Assembly (NCBI GenBank): GCA_001512785.1
Contig: LFSQ01000108.1
Span: forward strand, 1-45,439
DNA: 45,439 nucleotides
From: Syntrophomonas sp. DTU019
Lineage (GTDB): Bacteria; Bacillota; Syntrophomonadia; Syntrophomonadales; Syntrophomonadaceae
Reading direction: 5' to 3'
In this document: positions 13,231-21,524 of the stretch, piece after piece
How positions within the stretch are numbered: position 1 is the first letter of the stretch
Layout of the letters: each line of letters begins with the position of its first letter
Notes under the pieces: model-generated
The model's database searches: none
What the model was told of the DNA's origin: nothing
What the model saw: the letters and a program-made list of their open reading frames with translations, nothing else
Program-made: the position numbers and the translations under genes

Positions 13231-14677
13231 CAGCGGGCTTGCGGTTGACGCCGGTCTATTCGACATATGGCAGCAAGAACTGGCAGAACGCCACCAAATC
13301 CGGTATTCCGAGCTAAATCCGGCTGACATGGTCATAAACCAGCCGGAAGAGGCGGAACTGCTGGTAAGGGCCTGGTTTTATAACGGCAGGAGCCGGGATT
13401 TATACATAGCCTTATTCCACAACCTGCACAAGATGGCGATTATTAAATGGCTGGTTCAGTCGCCAGCGGCGATGATCCAGGGCTTTCTCCAATTCCTGCC
13501 CGGGTATATTCTGATCTATCGCCCCCGCCCGGTTCAGCTGCAGTTTTTAATCCATCTGTACAGCGATGATCTGGCTGCTTATTACCCGGCTATAGCCAAA
13601 AGCCTGGATAAAGAGTCCTGTAAATACCTGCTGTCCCGTTCTGCCAATGCCAGCCTGCGCCGGCTGTTAAAGACCGCTCTTCAGACCGCAGGCCCGGAAC
13701 ATGGTCTGGCCTGCTTCGGACTGGACCCCAAGCGCCTGTCTGCGCAGGATTTTGCAGGCTTATACGGCAAAAAAAACCAAAACCTGCTTAAAGCCCTGGA
13801 CTCAGTGGCCGACTGTGTCCGCTACCGCTTGAAGCATGTTTACGGCATCGGTCCTTTTATGAATAACCTGGCAGCCGTTGAAGCTGTTTTTGCAAGCGGT
13901 TTGGTAATTGACAGCCTGGCTATTCTATTGGATCTCTATGAAGACTATGCGGAAAAACCAAATCTGGCCGGAGTACTCGAGGATGAACAAGCAGCCAGGC
14001 GTTTTGCCCGGGTTTTGCGCAAAGTCGCTCCTGTTTATGCCATGCTGGAACATGCCCCGGCGGCTGCGGCGGCTTATAGAGCCCTGCATGAGCGTTATTT
14101 TCCCGGTATCCCCCCAAGCGCTTCTGCATATGCCAGCCTTGAATTGATGGATCAGCTTTTATCCACCAACCAGTCTGTTGCCGCGGTTAAAGCGGCTGTG
14201 AAGCTGTGGCACCGGCAAATCCTGCTTGAAGGCTACGGTGAACATGAGCCTTTGTTTAACCATAGTGACCATTTAGATATGCTGGCGCTGAAAACCCTGG
14301 TCAACGACTTAAGGCTATCCCAGCCGCAAGAGGCTTTCACCTTGATCCTGGCGGCTCTCTGGCTCGATCAGCACCATGCTTTAGGCCTGGATTCCGCAAA
14401 TGCCCTGTGGATTTTTACTCAATGCCGGGATTTCTGGTGCTGGGTTCCCAGTCAGGTGTTTTTCAATGCCCAAATCTGGTCCCAATTGCGCACAATGCTG
14501 CCGGAGGAGAGCAGGCAGGAGGGGGATAGGTTATTAACCCGTATACAAGAGATGCAGGACGATGTTTTGCAGTCTGATCTAAAACAGCGGCCCGATCTGT
14601 TTAAACAGCCCCAGAGGATAATTGAGCGCCACATCCTGGCAGGGGCTTTTTTGGGGGTGTTTGGCAATGAATGCTGA
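13220..14677 (+). CDS. Unrecognised alpha-helical protein 2 of the Hsp70-like operon
   Basis: 485 residues, predicted mostly helical from the spacing of Leu and Ala, with no recognised domain. The start is put at ATG 13220 rather than ATG 13214 because GGGAG is 6 bp upstream of the former and directly abuts the latter. It overlaps gene 1 by 11 bp and gene 3 by 11 bp. No membrane segment is evident. It could be a scaffold with helical repeats, but no periodic repeat is clear by eye. The tight coupling with the ATPase gene is the only functional clue. Confidence 0.7.
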   Translation: MIFNSGLAVDAGLFDIWQQELAERHQIRYSELNPADMVINQPEEAELLVRAWFYNGRSRDLYIALFHNLHKMAIIKWLVQSPAAMIQGFLQFLPGYILIYRPRPVQLQFLIHLYSDDLAAYYPAIAKSLDKESCKYLLSRSANASLRRLLKTALQTAGPEHGLACFGLDPKRLSAQDFAGLYGKKNQNLLKALDSVADCVRYRLKHVYGIGPFMNNLAAVEAVFASGLVIDSLAILLDLYEDYAEKPNLAGVLEDEQAARRFARVLRKVAPVYAMLEHAPAAAAAYRALHERYFPGIPPSASAYASLELMDQLLSTNQSVAAVKAAVKLWHRQILLEGYGEHEPLFNHSDHLDMLALKTLVNDLRLSQPQEAFTLILAALWLDQHHALGLDSANALWIFTQCRDFWCWVPSQVFFNAQIWSQLRTMLPEESRQEGDRLLTRIQEMQDDVLQSDLKQRPDLFKQPQRIIERHILAGAFLGVFGNEC

Positions 14678-16223
14678 TAAACTGGATACCAACGCCTATG
14701 GCTTGATGCTGGAAGAGCTGTTGCAGCGGCTTAAGCAGGAGATCGATTCTCACTTCGATATAAATACGGCCCCAACCGATTCCGAATTGGACCAGTATAT
14801 ACTGAAAATCAACAGCTTCTATTATGAGGGTTTTCTCAAGTACTACCTGCCCCAATTTGAACAGCGCTGGCATGCTGAAGCCAGGGAACTGCTGATGCTC
14901 GCCCAGCAGCAGCAAGTACTGGAAACCAACATCATGTCCACACTCAAACGCTATACTCGTTTACATAATCTCTTAAAGACCCTCCTGACAGGTCTGACTG
15001 CCTTTTGCCAGGACACTGATTATGAAATGCACCTTATACAGGAAGAAATTACCCGTCAGGGCAGCGAACTGCTCTCCGCTTTAAGTGACTTGCACCATCA
15101 ATTGAACTCGTTAAAGGACTTCTTAACATCGCTGCTGCCTTACCTCAAAGATGATGAGTTGACGCAATATATTGGCGATTATCCCGCATACATCGAAGTT
15201 TTCCAGCTTTTTGGCTCAAGTGCTGCAGAGTCTGCCATCGGTTCTCACAAATTGGCTTTGGCTATCAGCGAATTAAGCTACCTGATCAATTTGGCCGGTA
15301 ATACAGCCATGGCTGACCAAAAGCAGCGCTTGAAAGCAACAGAGGAAATGCAGCGCCGTATTGACCTGCTCAAGGATGAGGTCGATAGTGATGATCCCTT
15401 CAACTCATGGATAAGCCGGCACCTGGCATCCGAATTGAGCCTTTATGCTGCGGCTTTGTCAGACTCTATGGCTTCACCAGACCTGCAGGCTTTGATACTC
15501 AAGCGCTTACAGGGATGGCGCAAAACCCTGCAGGTAATAAATAGCTGCGGCTCGAAGCTGTTACAACCTGATGCGCTTTACGGCCTGATCTGCCTGTCCG
15601 CAGAGAATGCACAGGAAGCCCTGCGGGATATAGAGTTTTCCATAGAGCAGTTGCATAAGATCATCGCCGGCCTCGAAGCAAACCCGGAACCCAGTTACAA
15701 GACCTTGGTGCAGGTCAGGGAATGGCTGGCTTTTTGGGGGCCTTTTTTGCGCAGTATGAGCGGGGAAGAGGAAATGCGCCGGGTGCCCCGGTTAAACAGC
15801 CTGCTCCATCAGGTCAAAGTGGGAATTTCTTTTTTGTCCAATCAGCTCAGCATGATTGAAACCTCACGCCGCCGTTCGGCTTACAATCAGGATTACGTAG
15901 GGCGCATGCGGGATCTGGCAGCGACTCAGCTGGGAGTGCTGATGCAGTTGAAAGCCGACCTTGACCGCCTGCTGGCCCCGCGCAACGTGTCGCGCACCTG
16001 GAAGGATATGGGGGTGCGCCTTACCAAAATACCCCTGCAAAAAGGCGAGGTATTCCCTGAGGAGCATATCAGGCTTCTCACTCAGGCACACTGGGATGCC
16101 CGCCTGGACCCGGAGCAAGCTGACTATACCATCGTTCATGAAGAAGGCGACTTGTTCATAATTCAGGTTTTGAACGAAGAACAGGTGGAAATACCTTATA
16201 TGGTATTGACCCGGAGAGCCTAA
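14667..16223 (+). CDS. Unrecognised coiled-coil-rich protein 3 of the Hsp70-like operon
   Basis: 518 residues. Long heptad-like helices fill residues ~1-430, with repeated LxxLxxxL spacing (for example LHHQLNSLKDFLTSLLPYL, ~147-165). A compact, more mixed C-terminal domain (~435-518) ends in short beta-like segments (DLFIIQVLNEEQVEIPYMVL). The order coiled coil then small beta head is reminiscent of GrpE, the Hsp70 exchange factor, but no GrpE signature is clear. ATG 14667 follows GGGGGTG and lies inside the end of gene 2. The Hsp70-like gene starts 19 bp downstream. Confidence 0.7.
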   Translation: MNADKLDTNAYGLMLEELLQRLKQEIDSHFDINTAPTDSELDQYILKINSFYYEGFLKYYLPQFEQRWHAEARELLMLAQQQQVLETNIMSTLKRYTRLHNLLKTLLTGLTAFCQDTDYEMHLIQEEITRQGSELLSALSDLHHQLNSLKDFLTSLLPYLKDDELTQYIGDYPAYIEVFQLFGSSAAESAIGSHKLALAISELSYLINLAGNTAMADQKQRLKATEEMQRRIDLLKDEVDSDDPFNSWISRHLASELSLYAAALSDSMASPDLQALILKRLQGWRKTLQVINSCGSKLLQPDALYGLICLSAENAQEALRDIEFSIEQLHKIIAGLEANPEPSYKTLVQVREWLAFWGPFLRSMSGEEEMRRVPRLNSLLHQVKVGISFLSNQLSMIETSRRRSAYNQDYVGRMRDLAATQLGVLMQLKADLDRLLAPRNVSRTWKDMGVRLTKIPLQKGEVFPEEHIRLLTQAHWDARLDPEQADYTIVHEEGDLFIIQVLNEEQVEIPYMVLTRRA

Positions 16224-16242
16224 ACATCAGGGGGTTTGGCGA

Positions 16243-17646
16243 ATGCGGCTCGGCATTGATTTTGGCACAGCATATACCAGGATGGCAGCACTGACAGCAG
16301 ACGGATTGGTTTATTCCGGCTCCGCTTGGCCGGGACCCATCCCCGGCATCCTGGCCTGCTGTCCTGCTACGGGCCAAATATACTTCGGTACGGAGGCTAA
16401 TGAGGTTGACCGGAATGAGGTTCTGGTCTGGCCTAATTTTATATTGGACCTGTGGCAAAACCCTGAAACAGTCATAGGAAATCTGGATTTCGAAAAAATC
16501 ATGGCGGCTTATTTGGCTTTTTTAAAACAGCAAATACCGCTGGGTTCAGGCCAAGCCATTGAAGCCGTAACCCTGTCCATGCCCGCTTATTGCAGCATAA
16601 ATACCCGGAACCGGCTGTATAACGCTTTGCATCAGGTATTTGCCGATGCAGCCATCAGTTTGCTTCCCGAACCGCTTTCCATCTTATTAGGGTATCAGGC
16701 CCTGCATCCTCAACAGGAATTGGCAGGTGATATTCTGCTCATAGACTTTGGGGATGGCCGGGTTAGTTTCAGCATTATGAGTTTAGTCTCAAACAGGAGA
16801 GAGCTGATTTTGGAAACACAGTTGGAGATGGACCAGGGCATTGAGCTGGACAGCTTTGTGCATGCTGTTTTAGGTCCCCATGCTCAAGCCCTGGGCTTAA
16901 GTGGTAAAAAGGGCTGGAGATTCAATTGTATTATTTTAGCGGGAGGAGCTTCCCATACCCCGGAAGTCTTGCCGCAGATAAAGGCCCTGTTTCCTGATGT
17001 GCCGCTTTTTCAGGGTCAGCCCGATCAGCCTTATACAGCTGTCGGCAATTGCCTGTGGGCGACCAGTGGACTGCAATTGTTCACCATCTGCCCGTTCCAG
17101 TTTTATATTGCCAGGAAAAACCCCCAGGCAGAGGAGGGTTATGAGTTAGAGCCCATACCTTTTGACACCATCAACCTGGAATTGGATATTACCAGGACTT
17201 ACCGCATTTTCTCCCTGCCGGTAACTTCGCCCTATAACCTGGCCAAAAATCCCGGCGATGTTGAGATAAAGATATATGCTGCTGATGAAGCCCCGGGAAG
17301 ATCGCCGGAGACACTGCCTCCCCGGGAACTGGTCCTGCACTGGGAGCAAGCCGATTACAACGGTGCTGAAGTTGTGCATATTCATTATGATTTGGCCAGT
17401 TCACAACTCTTTGTGAATTTCTCTGATAACCTCCTCGCTTCTCCGGAGGTAGAGCTCTTCCACGGCTGGAAGGCCAGGCAACTCGCTCAGTCACTGTGGC
17501 TGTCAGATTATAAACATGTTGACAAAGACCTGCTAAAAGCCCTGCAGAAGCAGCTGCAAAGCAATCCAGGCGAAAGTGCTTATAACAATCAGCTTATGAC
17601 TACTTACTACAAACTGCTCTGCGTGCTGCAGATATTAAACCCCTAA
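16243..17646 (+). CDS. Hsp70/actin-fold ATPase, compact divergent form
   Basis: 467 residues. The N-terminus has the phosphate-1 loop GIDFGTAYTRMA (4-15). ISLLPEPLSILLGY (138-151) matches the connect-1 region with its Glu (143). ILLIDFGDGRVSF (164-176) is phosphate-2, and CIILAGGASHTPEV (229-242) is the adenosine motif. Phosphate-2 to adenosine is only ~62 residues, against ~140 in DnaK, so subdomain IIB appears absent. Residues ~280-467 are not a clear DnaK substrate domain, though the region has beta-rich stretches and a helical end (LLKALQKQLQ). It probably binds ATP and works with the three preceding proteins. No DnaJ or canonical GrpE is nearby, so a housekeeping chaperone role is unlikely. 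Confidence 0.8.
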   Translation: MRLGIDFGTAYTRMAALTADGLVYSGSAWPGPIPGILACCPATGQIYFGTEANEVDRNEVLVWPNFILDLWQNPETVIGNLDFEKIMAAYLAFLKQQIPLGSGQAIEAVTLSMPAYCSINTRNRLYNALHQVFADAAISLLPEPLSILLGYQALHPQQELAGDILLIDFGDGRVSFSIMSLVSNRRELILETQLEMDQGIELDSFVHAVLGPHAQALGLSGKKGWRFNCIILAGGASHTPEVLPQIKALFPDVPLFQGQPDQPYTAVGNCLWATSGLQLFTICPFQFYIARKNPQAEEGYELEPIPFDTINLELDITRTYRIFSLPVTSPYNLAKNPGDVEIKIYAADEAPGRSPETLPPRELVLHWEQADYNGAEVVHIHYDLASSQLFVNFSDNLLASPEVELFHGWKARQLAQSLWLSDYKHVDKDLLKALQKQLQSNPGESAYNNQLMTTYYKLLCVLQILNP

Positions 17647-17710
17647 AAGGTATCGGCTATCACTGCGAAAATTCATTTGCTAAAAGGAAATATCAGGTGA
17701 TACCTTTTAG
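17643..17710. terminator. Inverted repeat after the Hsp70-like operon
   Basis: CTAAAAGGTATC (17643-17654) and its exact complement (17699-17710) flank 44 bp, starting within the stop codon region of the last gene. It may be a terminator with a long loop, although no U tract follows, or a repeat remnant. Confidence 0.35.
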
Positions 17711-17807
17711 CCCCTGATTCGCAGGCTTTCACTTTGCATTTAACCCTGTGCTTTTCAATACCTCCACTGATACCGGCTAAGAACCTCGGAACTACTTTGA
17801 TGCTCAA

Positions 17808-18599
17808 TTACTCATGGGCTTTTCTATCATCACCGCCGGCATCTGCACCGGTATAGATCCGCACCGCATCGCGCAGGAAAAGCGCAGCCCCGGGCTGTAT
17901 TCTGTCATAGTAAGCGGTAAAGCGCTCATCATCGACATATAGCTGGGTTACTCCGGCATGGGCTTCCTTGCTGTATTGGCTCCAAAAATAACACAGCCAT
18001 TGACGGTGCAGGTCAGCGGCCTTCTGAGCCAATTCGCCTCCCGGGTCGCCTGCTGCCATAGCCGCCTTGAGGGTTTGGTTGAAAGCATGGCTCAGTTGCT
18101 CGACTTCAGCCCATTGCTCCGGGGTCATGTTCAATACTTTTCGATTGGCCGCATCGACCGCATCATGACCGTATTTTTCTCGGGCCTCAGCCCCATACTG
18201 CTGTTCATTTTCCGCTACCAATTTGCGTTTAAAGCCTTCAAACCTTTCCGCATCAGCCATAGCAATTCTCCCTTCTTTCATGGCGATAGTTTTTTCCACA
18301 TTGGCAATCAGCAGATTCAATTGCTCCCGCCTGTGAAGCAGTTCACGGTGGTGCTTTTTCAAGGCCGAAAGGCCGTCAAAAGCTGGATTCTCCAGAATGG
18401 CTTTGATCTGTTTAAGCCCCACCCCCAGTTCCCGGTAAAGCAATATGTGCTGCAGGCGGTCTAATTGGCCGGACTCGTAAATGCGATATCCAGCGGCATT
18501 GATTCGCGCCGGTTTGAGCAGACCAATCTGATCATAGTAGCGCAAGGTCCTGGGGCTGACACCGGCCATGCGGGCCAGTTCCTGAACCGTATATTCCAT
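17808..18599 (-). CDS. TipA-like MerR family multidrug-sensing regulator
   Basis: 263 residues. Residues ~1-70 are a MerR winged helix-turn-helix (YTVQELARMAGVSPRTLRYY), then a dimerising coiled coil (~75-110). The C-terminal half (~115-250) has the TipAS architecture, with FKRKLVAENEQQYG and the later WxxY-type segments, a domain that captures peptide antibiotics or other bulky ligands in TipA and Mta-type proteins. The start is ATG 18599, with AGGAG nine bases upstream; the extra ten residues of a longer frame lack a site. It probably activates its own promoter. Target genes beyond itself are not evident. Confidence 0.85.
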   Translation of the reverse strand: MEYTVQELARMAGVSPRTLRYYDQIGLLKPARINAAGYRIYESGQLDRLQHILLYRELGVGLKQIKAILENPAFDGLSALKKHHRELLHRREQLNLLIANVEKTIAMKEGRIAMADAERFEGFKRKLVAENEQQYGAEAREKYGHDAVDAANRKVLNMTPEQWAEVEQLSHAFNQTLKAAMAAGDPGGELAQKAADLHRQWLCYFWSQYSKEAHAGVTQLYVDDERFTAYYDRIQPGAALFLRDAVRIYTGADAGGDDRKAHE

Positions 18600-18620
18600 G
18601 TCCATCATCTCCTGATAAGA

Positions 18621-18651
18621 ACTATACACCTTTACGTTGCGTCAAAGTCAA
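18621..18651 (-). promoter_or_regulatory. MerR-type promoter with 19-bp spacer
   Basis: On the minus strand TTGACT (18651-18646), exactly 19 bp, then TATAGT (18626-18621). The spacer holds an imperfect dyad, CTTTGAC...GTAAAG. An overlong spacer with a central dyad is the hallmark of promoters that MerR-family proteins activate by DNA distortion, so autoregulation by the downstream TipA-like protein is likely. Confidence 0.7.
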
Positions 18652-18831
18652 TTAATGAAAACAGGAAAATGACAGCAGGAATCAATTTTGCTGATATGGA
18701 AAATCTACTGAGTGTTTTATGGATTAGCACAATTCCGAGTTGTTTGGGGTTAGATAGGTTGCAGGAGTCTTTAAGAATATAATGAGATGTGCGCTGTTAT
18801 ATTAACCAATCAGAGGAAAGGATGACTAACC

Positions 18832-19647
18832 GTGATTACTACCCTGGCATTGCATCCGGCAGCAGCAAAGCTGATCATCGGGCAGGCGGTAGCGGCTCTC
18901 CCCGAGGTGCAGCAGGCTTTTAAGCAGGGCAAAATCATAATCTCAGCCGGTACCACCAATGTTATGGTGGCCAAGGCCCTGTTACATGCGGAAGTAAAAA
19001 ACCTGGAGCCTTATGCAGCAGGCATTATTACCCAGAGAGCCGCCTGCGTTACTGAACCCGGGCAAAGGGTCGGCCCGCTGTGCCTGGATTGCGGCACCCC
19101 GGTGGCAACCGACTGGCTTGATTTCCTGAACAGCATGCGCCCGGGGGATATATTTATCAAAGGAGCCAATGCTTTCGACAGCACGGGATGTATCGGGGTT
19201 CTGCTCGGGGACGACACCGGCGGAACGGTGGGCAAAGCCATCGGTACCATCAAAGCCCGCAAGATTAAATGGATAGCCCCGGTCGGGCTGGAAAAAGCCG
19301 TTCCCAGCTGTATAGAAGCCGAACGATGGATGTCAGCCATACCTGAGAGCAGCCTGCGTCTGGGTCACAAATGCGGCTATATAGCGGTTTCCAATACCAG
19401 AATTATCACCGAAATAGACGCTTTGAGAATACTGACCGGGGCCGAGGCGGTACAAATAGCTGCCGGAGGGGTCGGGGGAATGGAAGGGGCCAGTGTTCTG
19501 GCCGTCAAATGCCGGGATGAAGCCCACTGCCGAGAGGTATTGCAATTGGTCAAAACCGCCAATCAGACCAGGCCTCTGAATGTTAAACGACAGAGCTGTG
19601 CCGGCTGCAAGAACCCCTGTTTTATGCGCAAACCCGGCGTTAAATAA
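18832..19647 (+). CDS. Conserved-looking protein of unknown function with C-terminal Cys motif
   Basis: 271 residues from GTG 18832, with AGGAAAGGA upstream. The family is not recognised. The sequence is glycine-rich and enzyme-like: GKIIISAGTTNVMVAKAL (~33-50), GDIFIKGANAFDSTG (~104-118), GVLLGDDTGGTVGKAIG (~121-137) and IAAGGVGGMEGASVL (~209-223). Cys residues cluster in CLDCG (~83-87) and CAGCKNPC (~256-263), which may bind a metal or cluster. There is no membrane segment. It is flanked by two MerR-type regulators and converges with the second, 4 bp apart. A nucleotide- or cofactor-binding metabolic role is possible but unproven. Confidence 0.65.
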   Translation: MITTLALHPAAAKLIIGQAVAALPEVQQAFKQGKIIISAGTTNVMVAKALLHAEVKNLEPYAAGIITQRAACVTEPGQRVGPLCLDCGTPVATDWLDFLNSMRPGDIFIKGANAFDSTGCIGVLLGDDTGGTVGKAIGTIKARKIKWIAPVGLEKAVPSCIEAERWMSAIPESSLRLGHKCGYIAVSNTRIITEIDALRILTGAEAVQIAAGGVGGMEGASVLAVKCRDEAHCREVLQLVKTANQTRPLNVKRQSCAGCKNPCFMRKPGVK

Positions 19648-19651
19648 ATGA

Positions 19652-20146
19652 TTACTTGCCGCGCAGCCAGGACAGCCAGGAGCGGCTTTTGCTCTCCTGT
19701 TCTGCTTTCCACAGATTCAGGAATTCGTCGATCTTCTTCTCCCTTTCCAGATTGCGCTCCTGAATCTTCTTCTCCAGGCTGGCCATCCTTTCTTCCAGCC
19801 GGCGGTTTTGCCGCATCAGTTCATCGTTTTGCTCAATAATGCGGCGGGCAATGCTGACCATCTCTTTCAGCTGATTCTCGGCTTGAACGCTCACCAAAGC
19901 GAGCTCCTGGCTGTTTTCACTGTCCTGCGCGGTTTCCAGGGCCAGTTTGATAGCGGTGGTATTCAGCCCTTTCTCCTTAAGCTTCAACACCAGCCTTAAG
20001 GTATCCAGGTCAGCCTCGCTGTACATGCGATCGCCGCGTTCATCGCGCTTGATTTTTATTTTGAGGCTGTTTTCCAGGTAGCGCAGGGTATGCTGCTCGA
20101 TGCCCAGCATCTCAGCTACCTCGCCTATTTTATAAAATCTCTCCAT
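19652..20146 (-). CDS. MerR-family regulator with coiled-coil tail
   Basis: 164 residues. The N-terminal ~70 residues are a MerR helix-turn-helix (YKIGEVAEMLGIEQHTLRYLE). Residues ~95-160 are a long, highly charged coiled coil (LEERMASLEKKIQERNLEREKK region), and there is no ligand-binding domain. The architecture resembles RacA or short structural MerR-like proteins more than metal or drug sensors. ATG 20146 follows AAAGGTGA. A promoter-like pair TTGATT-N17-TTTATG lies just upstream. Its target is unknown. Confidence 0.8.
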   Translation of the reverse strand: MERFYKIGEVAEMLGIEQHTLRYLENSLKIKIKRDERGDRMYSEADLDTLRLVLKLKEKGLNTTAIKLALETAQDSENSQELALVSVQAENQLKEMVSIARRIIEQNDELMRQNRRLEERMASLEKKIQERNLEREKKIDEFLNLWKAEQESKSRSWLSWLRGK

Positions 20147-20681
20147 ATCACTGTCACCTTTCTTAAGCTCACTTCATAAATTGTTAGCAGGTGAAGCAAT
20201 CAAGGCCCAATCCCGACAATCAGGCTTCAGGAAGCTCAAAAAAATTTGTTAAGCGATACCTCATGAAGCTCGTATTGTGAACCTGATTATCAACCTAATC
20301 CAGCCCATATTGTGAAGCCGTTACTTTCCCTGCCCCTTCTTTTTTCAGCTCATATACAGCTTGATAAATGTATATGAGCAGCCGTCCACAATAGGACGGT
20401 TTTTTTTGTTGGTTGAAACAAATTATCCGTTCTTGAAAATTCTCCCTTACCCGCTGCCCGTTACCGGCAATGCAGATCGCCCACGGCTTGAGCCTGATTA
20501 TTAACAGAAGCCTTACCGTGTCAGAAGCACGCTGTTTAGCAGGATTTTTGCTTGAAAATGTTGAACTGCATTAGTGTAAGATAATTCTTTCACAAAAGCG
20601 AAGGGGGGGGCAGCTGAAGACTATTCAAAAAGCAGATTTGTATTGCAGTAATTTACAAGGTACAGGGGGTAATAGAAAAAG
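20147..20681. other. 535-bp intergenic region with possible small RNA
   Basis: No gene is seen. The left part carries the leader of the minus-strand MerR gene and two copies of TATTGTGAA-like sequence. At 20348-20407 two adjacent hairpins end in a strong plus-strand terminator, although no plus-strand gene lies between 19647 and there. The right part (20410-20681) holds a G8 tract at 20603-20610 and the leader of the transporter gene. Confidence 0.55.
20348..20407 (+). terminator. Tandem hairpins with intrinsic terminator
   Basis: GCTCATATA/TATATGAGC (20348-20356, 20371-20379) is followed at once by CCGTCC/GGACGG (20382-20387, 20394-20399) and eight T. The second is a textbook Rho-independent terminator on the plus strand. 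As no plus-strand gene ends nearby, it probably ends a short RNA or a leader transcript starting in 20150-20340. Confidence 0.7.
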
Positions 20682-21329
20682 ATGGCAAACGAAATGAAGG
20701 TTACCGGTCATATTCAAGAAGTGGTAGGCAATCCAACCCCGCTGGGATTACTGGGGTTGGCTTTGGTCACCCTGGTGGCTTCTTCACAGAAGCTGGGGAT
20801 AACCGAGGGAACCGCTTACATTGTTCCCTGGGCCATTTTTCTGGGTGCAAGCGCGCAATTTGTAGCAGGATTACTGGACTTTAAACACAACAACACCTTC
20901 GGGGGAACAGCCTTCTGCGCTTACGGCTTTTTCTGGTTCGGCGTGGCTATGACCTGGATGATCGGTAACGGCACTATTGGTTTAAACGAAGCTGCGGTTA
21001 TAGATGGCAAACAACTGGGCTTCGCTTTCCTGGGTTATCTGTTCTTCACCATCTTTATGACCATAGGAGCTATGGGAACCAATAAAGTGCTCTTTACGAT
21101 ATTCTTCTTGATCGATTGCCTCTTCTTGGGGCTAGCGTTGAGCACTCTGCAGATCGGCAATGTGCATCTGTGGCATGAAGTTGCGGCTTATTCCGAGCTG
21201 TTTATTTCAATATGCTCATTCTATCTATCCGGAGCGACGGTATTAAACGTTCATTACGGCTACACCGTGCTGCCGGTCGGGGCTCCCTTCGGTTCTTTTT
21301 ACCAAAAATCACTGGCCGCCAAGAAGTAA
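20682..21329 (+). CDS. satP: GPR1/FUN34/YaaH family acetate (succinate) transporter
   Basis: 215 residues with six hydrophobic segments. The family signature NPTPLGLLGLAL (~17-28, NPAPLGL in most members) is at the first helix, and FxxGxxQxxxG-like AQFVAGLLDF (~58) is at the second. Family members are channel-like carriers of acetate and succinate in the cytoplasmic membrane. Here it may export or balance acetate formed from fatty-acid or ethanol oxidation. ATG 20682 has AGGGGGT 11 bp upstream. It is monocistronic and followed by a strong terminator. Confidence 0.85.
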   Translation: MANEMKVTGHIQEVVGNPTPLGLLGLALVTLVASSQKLGITEGTAYIVPWAIFLGASAQFVAGLLDFKHNNTFGGTAFCAYGFFWFGVAMTWMIGNGTIGLNEAAVIDGKQLGFAFLGYLFFTIFMTIGAMGTNKVLFTIFFLIDCLFLGLALSTLQIGNVHLWHEVAAYSELFISICSFYLSGATVLNVHYGYTVLPVGAPFGSFYQKSLAAKK

Positions 21330-21357
21330 TAGGGCATGTCTGCCCAGGACTTAAAGC

Positions 21358-21395
21358 AAAGACCGTTTTCAGTTCAGAGCTGAAAACGGTCTTTT
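21358..21395 (+). terminator. Rho-independent terminator after the acetate transporter
   Basis: AAAGACCGTTTTCAG (21358-21372) and its perfect complement (21380-21394) form a 15-bp stem with a 7-nt loop, ending in a T run. It may also serve the minus strand, where the following gene converges. Confidence 0.88.
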
Positions 21396-21524
21396 AATAT
21401 TATGCCGCCTCACTCGCATGGTGTGCCTATAGCAGACTCGCTGATTTTTGCAATTCAGTCCACATGCACCAGCCTTACTGGTATGTAATAAGCCTATGGC
21501 AGTGCTTTTTAGATGCAGCCTGTT

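Noticed and set aside
16243-17646. A housekeeping DnaK
   Set aside because: The protein is too short, lacks subdomain IIB and a normal substrate-binding domain, and has no grpE or dnaJ neighbour.
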